64,000 nucleotides of DNA from Protula sp. h YS-2021. Taxonomy: Eukaryota > Annelida > Polychaeta > Sabellida > Serpulidae. Position 1 is the first letter of the stretch; each line of letters begins with the position of its first letter. The notes below the pieces were generated by a model that saw only the letters and a program-made list of their open reading frames with translations, did not search any database and was not told the origin of the DNA. Location: positions 22,555,642-22,619,641 of the forward strand of contig OX457031.1 in assembly GCA_949752745.1 (NCBI GenBank), given 5' to 3'. The position numbers and the translations under genes are program-made. Shown piece after piece: positions 1-12,722 of this stretch.

Positions 1-2105
1 AGTCTCGTAAGGTACAAGCGCATGAAAATAAGGAGTTTAAAAACGCATATAATTTTGACAAGTTAGCTGATTTCGAATACGATTCAAATAGATTTTGGTG
101 GATCCGGCCTACAGAAAGGAAAGACTGGGTTTCAAAGTCGAAAGTTTTTAACCATGCACTCAACAAGATACGCAAGATACTAGTGAGAAATGATACAGGG
201 GATTTGTCAAAAGTGCGAAGCACATTCACTCTTTCTCAAGATAAGAATACAGAAAAAGAACTGCAATATTTTCAAAATTTCACATTGAAGATATTAAGGA
301 ATAAGCAAAAATGGAGGGTAGTTTTTCTTACGAATGCGTTTGCTTTTTCCAAATTGAGTAAAGAGCGAGATATCATTAGTTTATTTCTTGGTTGGAAACA
401 CAAACGGTCGACGGATTCGAATGAGGATAACGCAGAGACGCTGACGTCAGAGCCGCACCACTTGCTCAGTCAAAACAACATCGGGTAAAGATTCACTCAT
501 TCGTTGTGTTTCATAACCACGTGACTAAAACAATAATCCTTTCATTGTAATTTAGTTGCTTAAAATATATTTTTAAGTTGACTTGCTTTGTATCGCAATT
601 TAGGGATAAACTCTCCTAAATTTTCTAATCAAGAAGTTTTCAATTTTTTTCTACGCAAGGACTATATATGCAAAATTTTAACTGAGTTTGACCAGACTAA
701 ATGAATGATAGATATCGAGCGAAGGCACTACAAAACTACAAAACGAAAAAATGGGCGTACTGTATGAATGCGTCCTTTTCTTATGTTTAACAGGTATTAC
801 CCATGTACAGCTTCTGGAAGTCACCAGCCTCACTCACAAACCCGTGTTACAAGTAGCATCCCTGGCAACTACAGTTGCCATAGTGATTTGTCTGTCCTTC
901 AGCAACCGGAAATGCAGTTTGACCCACGCTACTTTGCATACCACGACCTAAGACACAACCTTGTGATTCGGGACTGGAGACTGTATCGTGATACAGACGC
1001 CATTGTTGATGAGTGGGACATCTCCTGTTTATTTTGCCACAGTATGCCCAGTTTTATAACTTATATACATATCATTCATGATGCGATATTAGAAATGAAA
1101 GGGGTAGTCTATACTTCAACGTTGAAGATATACCCCTTGATGTGGGTCGCTCATAAACGAATTTACCCCGAAAATAGAGACACGTTAACTGGAGCTTATC
1201 GAACGCTTCTAAAAGATACTCTCTACACCATCGACGAAACGCTATGCCCGATAGAAGAAGACTTAGTAAATATTCGATCCACCAATGTGCTCATAGTGAA
1301 TGAAGTGTTCAGCATTTCAGTGAAATTTGCAGCAGAAAATTTTGGTCATTCCTTATTAGAATCACTCACTCGTTTATCGATGTACGTGTCTTTTTTGCAG
1401 AAGAATTCTCAAATGCCCATCCACACTGGTAACCCTGAGTTTCTGAAAGATTACCTTGCAATTTTTGGTTTAACAAATGAACTGATAAGCGGAACTGTGA
1501 TAGCAAAGAGAATATATCTTCCAGAAGGAAATGCACCTTATTCTCCGTCTGTCCATTATTTACAAACAACTTCGCATTATGTGAGAAAATACGCAAAAAC
1601 TCTAGTCCGTGATCTTGGGGAATTGAAACAGAATACGATAATTTTTGTAAGACGCACTCTACGCAGAAGTATTAAACAAGATAGAGCTGTTGATGTCTTC
1701 TTAGAGCAAACGGCGACAGAATATAATTTACGTTACGTTCGCTTCAGTGATGATCACGCTGCTCTCAGCATAAATGAAGTCATCTTGCTATTTCACAAAG
1801 CCGTTCTAGTCGTTGGTGCTCATGGGGCAGGATTGAGTAATATATTATTTTCGCAACCGAACACATCCGTTGTTGAAATACAATGTCCACCGCCGTGGAC
1901 GGCGAGCACTTTTCGTCACGTGACTTACAAATTAGGTATGCGCTTTCACTCTATGATGGGTCACCCACAAGATGGCGTAGACCCTTTAAGTGGTCGCCCA
2001 AATACTGTTCATTGTGATCACGGTCTCAAAATCCACAATCTGGATTTTTTTCGAAGAACAGTTATTTCAATGCTAGACATGACTCTGAAAGATATCTCAT
2101 CATAA
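1..2105 (+). CDS. Glycosyltransferase family 61 protein, 5'-partial, two exons
   Basis: Exon A runs from the window edge (frame open from base 3) to 484, exon B from 794 to the TAA ending at 2105. The 309-bp intron starts GTAAAG and ends in a pyrimidine-rich stretch plus AACAG. It is phase 2, and removing it joins two frames that are each otherwise closed, giving 597 visible residues. The catalytic part is in exon B: an NFGH motif (about 1339-1350), an arginine-rich IIFVRRTLRR stretch (about 1639-1668) and the diagnostic GAHGAGLSNILF motif (about 1815-1850), followed by VVEIQCPPPW. These are hallmarks of the GT61/DUF563 domain, which includes animal EOGT and POMGNT2, enzymes that add GlcNAc in the ER lumen. 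The N-terminal membrane anchor would lie upstream of the window. The family is well supported; acceptor specificity is not. Confidence 0.88.
485..793 (+). other. Intron of the GT61 gene
   Basis: This stretch begins GTAAAG and ends TTTAACAG. The upstream exon ends after two bases of a glycine codon, and the downstream exon supplies the third base and continues in the frame of the glycosyltransferase. Without splicing, the upstream frame stops at 486-488. Confidence 0.8.
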
Positions 2106-4920
2106 AGACAAGATAAACTTAGCCATTTGATATGAGTTTGCAAAGCATTGTTTCTTGTTTGTTTGTTTTTTCGTTTGTTTTTTTTTATTTGGTGTATGAC
2201 CCTATTTTTGTTGTTTTACAGTAGCAATATGAAGATGATCTAGCTATTAACACAGCGGGGCGGTGGAAGTTTGTCTGATGAAACTAATTTTGGTCACTAG
2301 AAGTATAGCAAATCATATTTCTCTTTCTTAATTAACCTAAATTAACACTGGTCCGTGCCACATCTCTTCCAAAATAATGTACTTGTTTCAAAAATGAATT
2401 ATTTAATATAATTATACATAAAATTCGAATTTATTGCCTGTCAATATGGCGATTCTTTTGTCAATCAATCACTTCTGTGAGCGGAAATCATGATTGAGTA
2501 CAGAACACAACCATCGTATGTTCTTTCTTTGCATTGTATTGGTATTTGACTGTCCGCTGGTCATTTCTTATATCTAGCCATTAGCTCAACTCACATGGTT
2601 CAATGACTGACTTGACCTCAGCACAAAAAAAGGACAAGAACAAAGACGTTTTGTGTCTTATCCATTTTTTTAAGCGTTGCCTCGACAGTTTTCTTCTTTT
2701 TTTTCTAAAAAATATTGATTTCGCCGCGGTCAAACCATTTTTTTTTATTTTTGAAAATTTCGAATGGTCAAAATTATTGTTTCGTTGTTTTCAGCAAAAT
2801 GCTGTTTAACATTTTTATCAATAATCATTAATATATCACCTATATATATTTATATATTATAAATTTTTGAATTACTGAAGTGTTGCTCGTACGAGATGCT
2901 TAAGGCGCATGCACAAATCGTGATATGAATATCTCATCATCAAGCACATTTTCAGTACTTTTCTGCCTTTCACGTAAATATTTTTTCTGTTTTTTATTTT
3001 TCATTTTTAAATTTTGTGCGCACGTTTGATTGGTTTATTTATTTTTTTACCCGTTTTTTTTTTTTATGATCGGGTCGTGTAACTTCGTTTTTTTTTTTAC
3101 ATTACAGTGACCCGGCCGGGGATGAGAAACACGGTTAATTTGTGCCCTCATCTCAATGTCAGTTTTTCAACAGAGCATCGATACTTTGTCAAACCAAAAA
3201 TGTCAGCAGTTTCTTTTTTTATTGGTATGATATACAAATGCACTTTTATTGCAAAATATTAGTAACCATTTTGTGAATTAACTGGAGGAGTGGGTTCGAA
3301 ATTTACAAAAACAATTTCATGTAAAGCAAAATTAATTTATAATGTTGTTATGTTGATTATGTTGTAGAGTGTTTTAATTATTTTTTAATAAAAGCTATTG
3401 GTTGTTTTCAATTTATTTTCCAATTTATTTGTTGCTAGTCAGCAGAAACAGTGTATTAATAGCCCGACGAACCCAACGTTTCGTTATTTCTATATAAGGT
3501 TTTCTTAGCAATTCCCCCTCCCCCGCACTCCCCCGTTGGCCACGAGTATCATTTCGTTAAGACTTCAGTATCCATCGTATTTTAACTCCGAAATACATTC
3601 AAAGCTGAGTTCATTTCATATTATTTCAGAAAGAGATGCGTTAACCACGTTAAATAGATGATCCTTTCACGAAACACCAAACTGGCCGACTTGTACACTT
3701 TCATGCGCAGTATCAAAGTAACCGAGCTCTCTAAGCAGATTTTACAGCATATTACACACCTATATTTCACGTTTAGATCATATTTTTAAGCAAAAATGTA
3801 ACCCGAATTGGACAAGCATAGAAAAAAGACCGTTTCACGAATCAGACGTTTGTGTTTATTTCAAAATCACACAATTCTAAGCAGTAACGCCTTTGCAGAC
3901 AATTTCCTTTAAAAATGGTTTCCAAGATTTGGCCACAAGGTTTTCTGAGGTTTGCTTTTGTATTCAAGAGATGTTAAGAGCAAAAGTCTTAACACGTTGT
4001 TATTTCAAATCACGTCACGTAACAATAAAGACAGGAAAAAAGCTAAGGTCGAATTGTCAACCAAAGCAGAGAATTCGCGCTACTAATGACCTCCCGTCGA
4101 CGATGCAAAAAAAAAAAAAAAAACACTCAAGGAAGGAAAAGAAAATGATACGTCACCTTGAATCAACACAATCCAATAAAATCCAAGTCATTGGCTGCCA
4201 GAAGCGATCTGACGTTTCGTTTTCCTTAAAAATGGTTGAAGCATAGCATTTTTCCCTCCATGTTTAATGCAGGACTTTATTTTGCTACTTCATATATTGG
4301 ATTTTAAAGATACCAAATTAATGGAAACAGTCTATAGCAAAACGGCATGCTCAGGGAGTATTTATAGACAGGTGAACTGTCACATTTCAACACCTTGATT
4401 TTTTTTCTTCCAACTACCTAGACATACAAACTATTTTCGAGTTAAACTTTCTCCGGTTAAATGAAATGCGCCTAAATTTCATGTTCTATTAAACTCCTTT
4501 ATGAAAAAGTAATAACGGTGATTACTGTTCTTAGGATGCAATAATGAAACCCATTAGTACCTTAACAAAGTACAAACAAATAGCTGTGTAAGTTGAGTAA
4601 ATATGCTTTATCTTCAGTAATTTTCCTCTTGCTTGAAAGTTTCGTAAAAAGGACAGAAAGGCCAAAAAAAAAAAAAAAAGAAAAACTAAACAAGCTGTTG
4701 TGAAATTTAGAGCGAGAAAATAAATAAGCGTAATGTAATGTTACATATAGTTTCCCAATTTGAAAACGCAATGAAATGCAAATTCTTATATTTAAAGAAG
4801 TATTAAATATAAATTTCTAAAAAATTCCACACAACAGCAATAAAATTGGTATTCGCTGCAAATACGCACAAAATCACTGCAATACAAGCTTAACAACACC
4901 AGTAATTTAACAACATTCTG
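2106..4920. other. Intergenic, AT-rich; possible 3' UTR of the GT61 gene
   Basis: There is no supported coding sequence. The stretch has many T-runs and a (A)18 tract near 4107. The first clear AATAAA downstream of the GT61 stop is at 3387-3392; if it is the polyadenylation signal, the 3' UTR would be about 1.3 kb. Short ORFs here lack domain signal or splice context. Confidence 0.4.
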
Positions 4921-4924
4921 TGAT

Positions 4925-5640
4925 CATGTTGCATTTCCCAGTTTTCGATATATTGCCTGCCTTCCTCTGCCCTGGATCAATGCATTGACGCGTAGTGGCA
5001 TCAGCATAATAAGCCGATTCACCCTCCGACTCGGAATCTTATACAATCCCGCAACCAATGTGTGTGTCAGCTCCGTATGGTTTTGTGATAGTGACGCACG
5101 GGTTCGAACTGTACGACCGAGCATATCCCAGACATGTCCAACAGGATACCTGTCAGATGAGTACGGGAAGCCATTGTATGGTCTCGTCCTGAGTTTACAA
5201 ATTTCAGCTGCATGAGGGCGCGCGATGTCACGCGTAAAAATCGTTGAACGGTTTTTATACAATATGGTATAAAACGGCTTCGACTTATAAAACGGCTTCC
5301 ACACAACGCCTTGCGGTCAAGTTGTCATCGATGATTTCCAAGCAAATCGAACAGCATCCCACACCATGGTATTCCCTCTACTAAATCTATCCACTTTAAG
5401 AACACAGGCTTGAGCGAATCGCTGTCCTCGCCGCCTGCGTACTAGTTGGCCGTCGTCATTTCGGAACAACAGAAACCGTGACTCGTCGCTAAATACTACG
5501 CGACGCCACGAGGCTGATGGCCGTCGATTTCCTAAATGACTGGTCCCACAATCCATCGTCCCATGTCGTCGCCGTTGGTCAAACACTAGTCAGCTGTAGG
5601 CTCGCCAGAGCATTACCCTACGCTAGCTTAACCGGTTTAA
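4925..5640 (-). mobile_element. Decayed Tc1-type transposase
   Basis: Two or three overlapping minus-strand frames together give the C-terminal two thirds of a Tc1/mariner DDE transposase. The first (5586 down to 5317) holds VVFSDESRFLL, which contains the second catalytic aspartate, and NTMVWDAV. The second (5304 down to 4924) holds DIARPHAAEI, GHVWDMLGRTVR and RGRQAIY, matching the family's DNARPH, EHVWDxLGRR and GGHTRY motifs. Frameshifts and stops separate the pieces. The N-terminal DNA-binding part and the terminal inverted repeats are not visible, so this is an inactive, truncated copy. Confidence 0.87.
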
Positions 5641-5792
5641 CACCTTTTCTCTACTGATACAGTTGTCACGTCTGCTTGGTATTACTAACACTGTTGCCAC
5701 TGCGGACCGGAAACGATCGCGAAGCGAAGGTGCACCGTTGATACAAGAACCGGGTATATAGCATACCAATTACTTGCATTCTCAAAATGTTG

Positions 5793-5892
5793 GTTATTGA
5801 ATGGTCACGAGTACTGTATGGAATATGCTGTGCCCGAGTGCAAAGCACGAGAGTACAGCATATTTCATACAGTTGAGTGGCCATTCAATAAC
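5793..5892. repeat. 100-bp inverted repeat (hairpin or fold-back element)
   Basis: The left arm starts GTTATTGAATGG and the right arm ends CCATTCAATAAC. The two arms pair over roughly 38 bp with few mismatches around a loop of about 20 bp. It adjoins the Tc1 remnant but does not look like a Tc1 end. It could be a small fold-back transposable element. Confidence 0.7.
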
Positions 5893-6100
5893 AAACTTGC
5901 TGCATTGTTTCTTTTATTTTGGAGATCGACCCTGTTTGACACCTTTAAAGAAAGTTAGGAAGGATGAAAGAAGAGCTCGGGGAGTGGTTTTCACGCATTG
6001 TCACAATTAGTGCCTCACGTGTTTTAAAAAATCTCATTCACTCTGGTGAAGACGGATTTTGAATTTAAACTCATGTTCAATAATAAGTTAAAAAGGGGAT

Positions 6101-6430
6101 ATGGAAGCCGTTTTCAGCATTTTGAATAGTGCAATTTCCGACGAGGATTTACTGCTTATAACAACTCAAGCATTATTTGATCCATCTAAATTGGAATCCG
6201 ACAGTAGCGGTGCCCCACCGCAGAATCAGAGATATAGCATTATTACGGAAAGTGAACAGGAAGAAATCCTTAAAAATCGGATACCGAAAAATACGCAGCA
6301 AAATACTTCCAGGGGAATTAAGACATACTCGGTCTGGGTTCGCTTCAGAAATAAACAGCCGGAAACCGCTAATAAATATCTTTCATTCACGTCAAAGAAA
6401 CATTATTTTACTGCCATAAGAGTTCTGTAA
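6101..6430 (+). pseudogene. Short ORF resembling the N-terminus of DUF3504/Crypton-type proteins
   Basis: This 109-codon ORF has an acidic start, then an ITESEQEEILKNRIPKNTQQ stretch followed by GIKTYSVWVRFRNK. A glutamate-rich 'do-not-touch' linker followed by lysine/asparagine and a Trp-containing helix is typical of the region just before the tyrosine-recombinase-like part of DUF3504 (Crypton-derived) proteins found in large numbers in marine invertebrates. The catalytic part is absent, and the ORF ends in a T-rich stretch. It could be a first exon, a relic, or chance resemblance. Confidence 0.4.
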
Positions 6431-9200
6431 AAAAATTTTTTTTAATATTTAAGGCATTATTTAGGGTTTTCTGGAAACTAAACTGTTACAAGAAAAGAAG
6501 TTCTCTTTCCAAAAGGGCAGTGATGATTATTTGTTTTGTGGTTATATGGACTTGCCTAACAGCAGTATTTTAAAGTAAATTTGCAGCTTTTTTTGTTTAA
6601 ATAACGGGGGTAGCGGTGGGGGTGTTAGGGTGGTGGCAGGGGTGGTGATGGTCTGAGTGTGGGGGATTAAAGTACTTTAAAGGTCAGGCCTTTTTAATGG
6701 CTCTTTAAGTAAGTCTATGGTCTACTTTGTTGCAGCTCTGTATTTTTCATACAGCTTCATGCAAGCCAATATCGACTGTCTGTATTGGCGTCAAACGGGG
6801 CTGTATGGGACTTATTTCACCGTATTTTGAGCGAGAAAAAAAAACAGACATGCAGTAATTTTCACTAATCCTTGGCATTTTGCTAAATGTTCAAATTTTG
6901 TTAACTGCAATTGATTTTGCATTTACGTGGACTGTAAATATTCGTAATTTTAAACAAGCAAAATCATTTGGCAATCACATAAATTTGCAAAAGTTGTCAG
7001 AGTTCAAAGTGAAAATTTGAAATTAATATTGCATAGTCGTGTCAAATAAAAGAGTTTCTAACTAGTAGACTGCAAATTTCATTATTGTCTGTACTTAATA
7101 CTGGAAAAATATTAAAATTGCAGCATTAGTATATAATGGTTTTTACAATGCAAAGCTGTAAAAGATACGAACAACTGACAATTAGTTGTTAAGTTAATGA
7201 CAACAATAACGTGCTTTATGATAGATTGAGAGATTTTTGTATCTTCCATGTATCTATTACGCCACAACCATGCCATTGGTTTTTTTCTCGAGTAACCGTC
7301 ACATACAGATAAAAAGAAAACGTAAACATTGTGATTAATACTAAATGTATTTAAGTCAGCTTTATTCAAAATAACTCCCGCAGTTGTATAAATAATAACT
7401 ACAGCTTAAGAATTGGTGAACAGCTTTGGTTCTATTTTCAATGAATGTCCCTAAATGGTGTGATACTTCCGCAAAACTCGTTAGTTCAGCAGATTCGTTT
7501 AATTCAACGCCCATTTGGGTAAATAAACATGCTTATTTGTGTGTCAATGGGGCAAATCTACTAAATTACATGTAATTGATTTAACTTTGCAATTTTTTGA
7601 CAAAATGGCAAATCATTCATGCAAAAATATTACATTAAGTGTTTCTTGTAAAGTCACGCTAAGGGCTTGTTTCTAAGCCTATAAGCAGATTAAAAGGGGA
7701 TTTTTGTTTATTTCTTTTGAATGCAAGGCAGTAGTAAGTGCTGTTTAATAAAGCATGAGGCACCACCAACGAAACAAAAATTGAATTAAAAAAAAAACAA
7801 AGAAAACAGATTAACTTTTTAACGCCTAATGTTTCGTTAATACTGTTTTCTTTACTTGCCTTTATTAGCTTATGTGGTTGCAGCTTTGTTCTTTCAAAAG
7901 CATTGTGGTTTTTAAAAAAGACTGTTTGCGGCACATAAACTTTGCATCCAACGGCTATTCCATCTAAAACATTGTTCTAAGACACTAAAATAGACATTAA
8001 TAATGAAACATTAAAACAGACAGTCACTAAATTAAGGGACCAATATTTTAAAGAAAGTTGCAGTTACGTTGATAGTGTCTTACAATGCTGCAGTGATGAT
8101 AAACTGCTCTTTTATCGTTTTAAGACTTTAAAACTATTTTATATGAAAAGATAACGTTACAATAAGTACTTCGATTTTGTATCATTTGCACACCATTTTT
8201 GATATCAAAACTCTACGAGAACGTCATTATTTTCAAAAATATTGTAGCAGTTTTTATTCTCGTTATCGTAACAGAATTTGAAAACTTGTCATATTTTAAA
8301 GAATCGATCATTAACACAGACTGAACGCAATCATTGGATATCCCTGCTGAAGCCTCTAATTGAACAGGGAGATGGTGTCCAGTTTTACATTTCCTTAAGT
8401 GGGTCTACAATTGTGGTTGTGCCTTACAACTAAAAGGATGCCTATATTGGTCATTTATTTAATTATGGATGACATGCATCCCTTGCATTGATTTGTCACT
8501 TTGAAGGGGCCAGTGTAATCACACTCCCTAATTGTAAAAGCCAGTTGAATGGCTGAGCAATTACTTCACACACACATACAGACCAGATAGTTGAGACAGC
8601 AGTTTCAAAGGCGCAAACTTCTTAATAACTCAAATCCCAAGGGCTTTCGCCACTGAAAAGATTCGCCTTATCAGTCTAGACTTTTTTCATCGTTCTAGAT
8701 GCCCAGAACCTTCTAGAAAGGCAGAGTATTGTATTTAACAAGAACACTGGCTGCAGCTAAGACATACACTTATTAATAAACCAACATATTTGTGAATTAA
8801 AAAAAAAACGATTATTTTTTTGCCAATTTCAACAATGATGCTAATAATGGATTACATGTCTAAGCAATAAACTTTAAGGCCAAATCATTACCAAATATAC
8901 AATTTAATATGCATTTTATGACTCCCTAACAACTCTTTAAAGCTGATCGCTATAAGTGTAATGTAATAAAAGTAACAGCAAATTACTGATACTGAACAAA
9001 CCTAAAAATGAAAAGTATATATACTCTTCTGGCAGTTAGCAATTTTAACCTTTCGGGAATAACATGGCAATTTATCTGTACAAGCGTCTGCTTATCCATT
9101 GCTTTACAAACCTGGCTGGAGTCGTTATAACTGCAAGGTGCTTACACCTAACAATATCAAAAGTAAGTCATTCAAAATCTATTGTTTATTATGAAATATT
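6431..9200. other. Intergenic, no gene seen
   Basis: AT-rich sequence with a G-rich simple stretch at about 6606-6665 (GGTGG-like units). I see no ORF with domain signal and no splice-flanked exon here. Confidence 0.4.
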
Positions 9201-9547
9201 TCAAACGATTACATTTTCTATTTTGGGGTCTTCAATGCTTTGTATGTTGCGATATGCAAAGTCTATAAAACCTGACTCATCTGATGCCAAGGCATTTGCA
9301 GACGGTCCACAAAATGCTTTAAATTTCTCTCTTTCAGTCTGAGATGTCATTATTGCAAAATTGTCTGTGTCCTTTTCTTTTACGTCTATTTTAGTGGAAT
9401 GAAATTCAACTTGTGACAGGAGGCACGTAGGTGAAAGCAATTGGCTCGGAGTTTGGCAAGCAACATCTATCGTTGGTTGAGATATTTTGCTACCACGTGA
9501 AATCAAAGATTGGTTGGTTGTACTCCTGCTCAGCACTTCTGCATGAT
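9201..9547 (-). CDS. Last exon of an unrecognised membrane protein (cytoplasmic tail)
   Basis: The acceptor is AATTTGTTTAG just above 9547, and the frame is entered at phase 1. The exon encodes about 116 residues of hydrophilic sequence with TIDVACQTPSQLL, DNFAIMTSQTEREKFKAF and a C-terminus ending ENVIV before the TGA at 9201. The phase matches the donor of the exon at 10136-10310, making a D codon at the junction. The final V-I-V resembles a class II PDZ-domain ligand. I do not recognise the family. Confidence 0.6.
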
Positions 9548-10135
9548 CTAAACAAATTTACATTCTTATAAATATAGTAATTTTAGCAAAGTCGGCTGTT
9601 ACAGTAAATTAGCATGAGCGAGACAAAAAAATAGATTTTTTTGCTTGTTGAATATAATGCACCTAATCAAATTAAGTGTTTGCCAGCCAGGGCATCTCAA
9701 CTAGACAAGATTATTTAGCTCATCTACTTTATCTGTTGAAATTACTTTTCCAGGTACCGGTTTAAACTTGACGGATATACAGCTGCCACAAAGCACAATT
9801 TTATCACAACTGTCAACATTCTTTTGAAATTTGGCTGTGAAATTATATCAACTGTTTTTCTAGAAATTAACACATTAGTTGATTTCAATTTGCTATATTC
9901 CTACATCATATTCATAGTTATATACATTCCATTTTAATGTTTAGTACTTGCTCTGCATGTAATTTAACGGTAGTGAAAAATTCAACAAATAAATTTCTGA
10001 AAATTCATCATTAAAACATTTTAAGCCTTTTGGCAAATATTATAGTGATAATTGCCACGCAAAGGCTTTTTAAATCATATCATCTTCAACGTAGTCATAA
10101 TATTCAAACAGGTATTTTTAAAAGATTTATCTTAC

Positions 10136-10310
10136 CACTGGAACACGTCATCCATAGTCTTCTAGGCCGCCGGAGAGCAACGTCCTTTCCCATATTTAAG
10201 CAATGCTTATATTTACACAAAATCAATGTGATGACAAGACTAGCTAAGAAAACACACAACAAAATTGGCACAACGGTATCGTATATGTGACCGCCCATTT
10301 GATTAAATGA
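10136..10310 (-). CDS. Transmembrane exon of the same unrecognised membrane protein
   Basis: The exon is bounded by the acceptor CATTTTTAG and the donor GTAAGA. It encodes 58 residues: a short outside segment (SFNQMGGHIYDT), one hydrophobic span (VVPILLCVFLASLVITLIL) and a basic stop-transfer stretch (CKYKH, then KDVALRRPRRLW). The donor is phase 1, joining to 9547 across a 588-bp intron. The topology suggests a type I receptor or adhesion protein whose extracellular exons lie at higher coordinates, where I could not identify them. A start at the internal ATG is possible but less likely. Confidence 0.55.
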
Positions 10311-12458
10311 CTAAAAATGCTAGTTGACTTTTAAACATCATGCATTGCTTTCTTTCACCACCATATCCAGCAAGTACACATGATATGAATATTTGCGTGT
10401 CCATTTAAGTCTTGTGTTTTACTGTCTTGCATGGAATAGACTTTCCTAGACTTTCTATCAAGTAATGCACCAATATGCAATCCAGCATAAGTTTTTATTT
10501 TAGCTTGTATTCTTTAGTACTCATTTTCGTGACTTATTTTATTTCTCCACTTGTTTTAAATTCTGTTGAATTAACAATGGTTAGGTTCTTCAAACGTAAA
10601 GCAGTTGCATCTATAGCACACTAGTTCATATTCTGAAAGCCATTCTCAAAATGAATGATTCGCAGATGTTACAATGGAGACGTGTAATTGCTTGTCACCT
10701 GCTTGTCAAGTTATAACGCTTTTTGTTCAAGAGTTTAAGCGCCACAGCCAATCGTTTTTGTTGTTGTAGTCCCTTTTCTCTCTCACCGTAAAGCTTAATT
10801 TCATTAGCATTTGTGTTTAATTTATATAAAGATATTTATTATGTGTATACATAAATTTACATGCAACCGTATCTAGATCTAAAAGTTTTCCCAAAAAGAT
10901 AAAGAAAAATACTTCGGATGCTCAAATTCGTACTTTAATTTAAACTATAATATAGTTGCTGCTTGTGTATTATTTTATGAAATTTGATAATCTCTATGTA
11001 GCATTTCCTGAAAGTCACGGATATCCAGTTTGATATAAATCTTTTGTTACGTAGAGTCACAAGATCTAAAATTTTAAAGGATTTTTAATCGATTCATCAA
11101 TTCCAAATTTTTTGTAAAAAAAATATCTCCACTAACACAACAGTGATCCTAAGAGAATCGGCAAAAAGACCCCTTTAAAAGATTTTGCACTAAATGATTG
11201 CTTTGCTCCCTTCAGCTACTGCTCAGATCTGCATCAGCTACATTTTGAGCTGATGACAGAGAACGCGCCTTAAGCTATGAACACGACAAGAGAACAACAT
11301 AGACACAATGACGGTCTAACGAATCTCTAAATACGTAAGGAGCGAACCGTTGTATAAGTGAATGGAGGTATATCTTCTATCCCAGAAATATAATATATGA
11401 CGAGTCGCTTGGTACTTTTTGATAAATTTGTCTATAGTTCTTAATATGTATAAAACGTCGAATTCAACAGAAACTTTACAGTATAATGTTTGTAACTTAA
11501 TAATTATTTTCCTACAAACTATAAATTTTAAGTAGTTCTTCCATATTGCTACGTTGTCAAATTATGAATAATACAACTATGTTGCATGATTCATTTGTAA
11601 GTGAATGACGGATACAATTAGCACATTTCAAAGGCATAGCGTGAGCTTAAATCGGCCTTTAAGATATTTTTAAGCATAAAAACTTTCTAAAAATCAAATG
11701 ATCTACTCCTCATCCGATCATATGCCTTTAGCTTACCCGGAGAGCGTCGTGACAATCATAATTCCTTTGTAAAGGATAGCGTGCGTATGAGTAATTTTCT
11801 TAACCGCATAGAGTGTTGCGTTCTGCATTTTCGTTATTAATTTCGGTTTTATACTTCAACAACTTCTTAGTGAGTGTCTACTGTGCAAGTCATTGTGCAT
11901 TCAGTTAATATATTTTCCTAGCTACCAATATCTACATCTGTGGTTAATGTCATGCAGTATCACTAAAAGAAACGTAGAGCGAAAAAATTCACAAGATATA
12001 GAAGGTAATACATACGTTAATGACAAAATTACTGAAAGTGTTGACCATCAGGAAGAGTTTTGTTAAGGATTAAATTAGGTACAAAGAATGACTTAGCCAC
12101 AACCATATTCCATAAGAAGATACTCCGAATATGTTTCCACATAAAAATGCAGGACCTTGTCCCCGCTGCTCATTAAGCCTGTGCACTTGATATCCGTGCT
12201 GAGTAGACGACTAGACGTTTTTGTTGTGGAACCAGAGTGTCAGGGAAAGTAGCTTCGTCTATCTCATTTTCTATCTTTTTTTTTTTTTTTGTAGTATGAA
12301 ATTGCTTAAAGAAATTTCTTACTCATCCCTGATTCTTAAAAACTTCTGCTCTAGGTTTAGATTTTCGTCTTTGGTAATAAATAGCTTCCGTGTCTGATTT
12401 TGAAAAACCTATTACCAATAAAACCGGTCATAAAGTTAAATGATTACGAATGAGCAGT

Positions 12459-12722
12459 TCAGTGCTTATAAAATATGTAACCAAATACGCCTGCAACAAC
12501 CAAAACAGCTATTAGTACGCATGGTATAAATAAGTACTGCGGTATTAGTACCAGAATTATCTTAGGTAGATAAACTTCACCAACAGAAAAAAAATCGTCA
12601 CCAACCATGATAAGCATCCATTGAAACCCATGATAACAGAATGCTGTCAAAAATCCAAGCTTAATTAAAACATTAATGTAATGTAAAACACCATTTCTAT
12701 TGCAGAAGTATAATGATATCAT
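12459..12722 (-). CDS. Small membrane-protein ORF or alternative terminal transmembrane exon (uncertain)
   Basis: The ORF has 87 codons with two or three hydrophobic spans; the last (FIPCVLIAVLVVAGVFGYIF) ends in YKH and a stop. A good internal acceptor-like sequence (CTAATACCGCAG) precedes YLFIPCVLIAV, so the 3' part could be an alternative terminal exon for the membrane-protein gene downstream, ending without the long cytoplasmic tail. In AT-rich DNA such hydrophobic ORFs also arise by chance. Confidence 0.22.
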   Translation of the reverse strand: MISLYFCNRNGVLHYINVLIKLGFLTAFCYHGFQWMLIMVGDDFFSVGEVYLPKIILVLIPQYLFIPCVLIAVLVVAGVFGYIFYKH

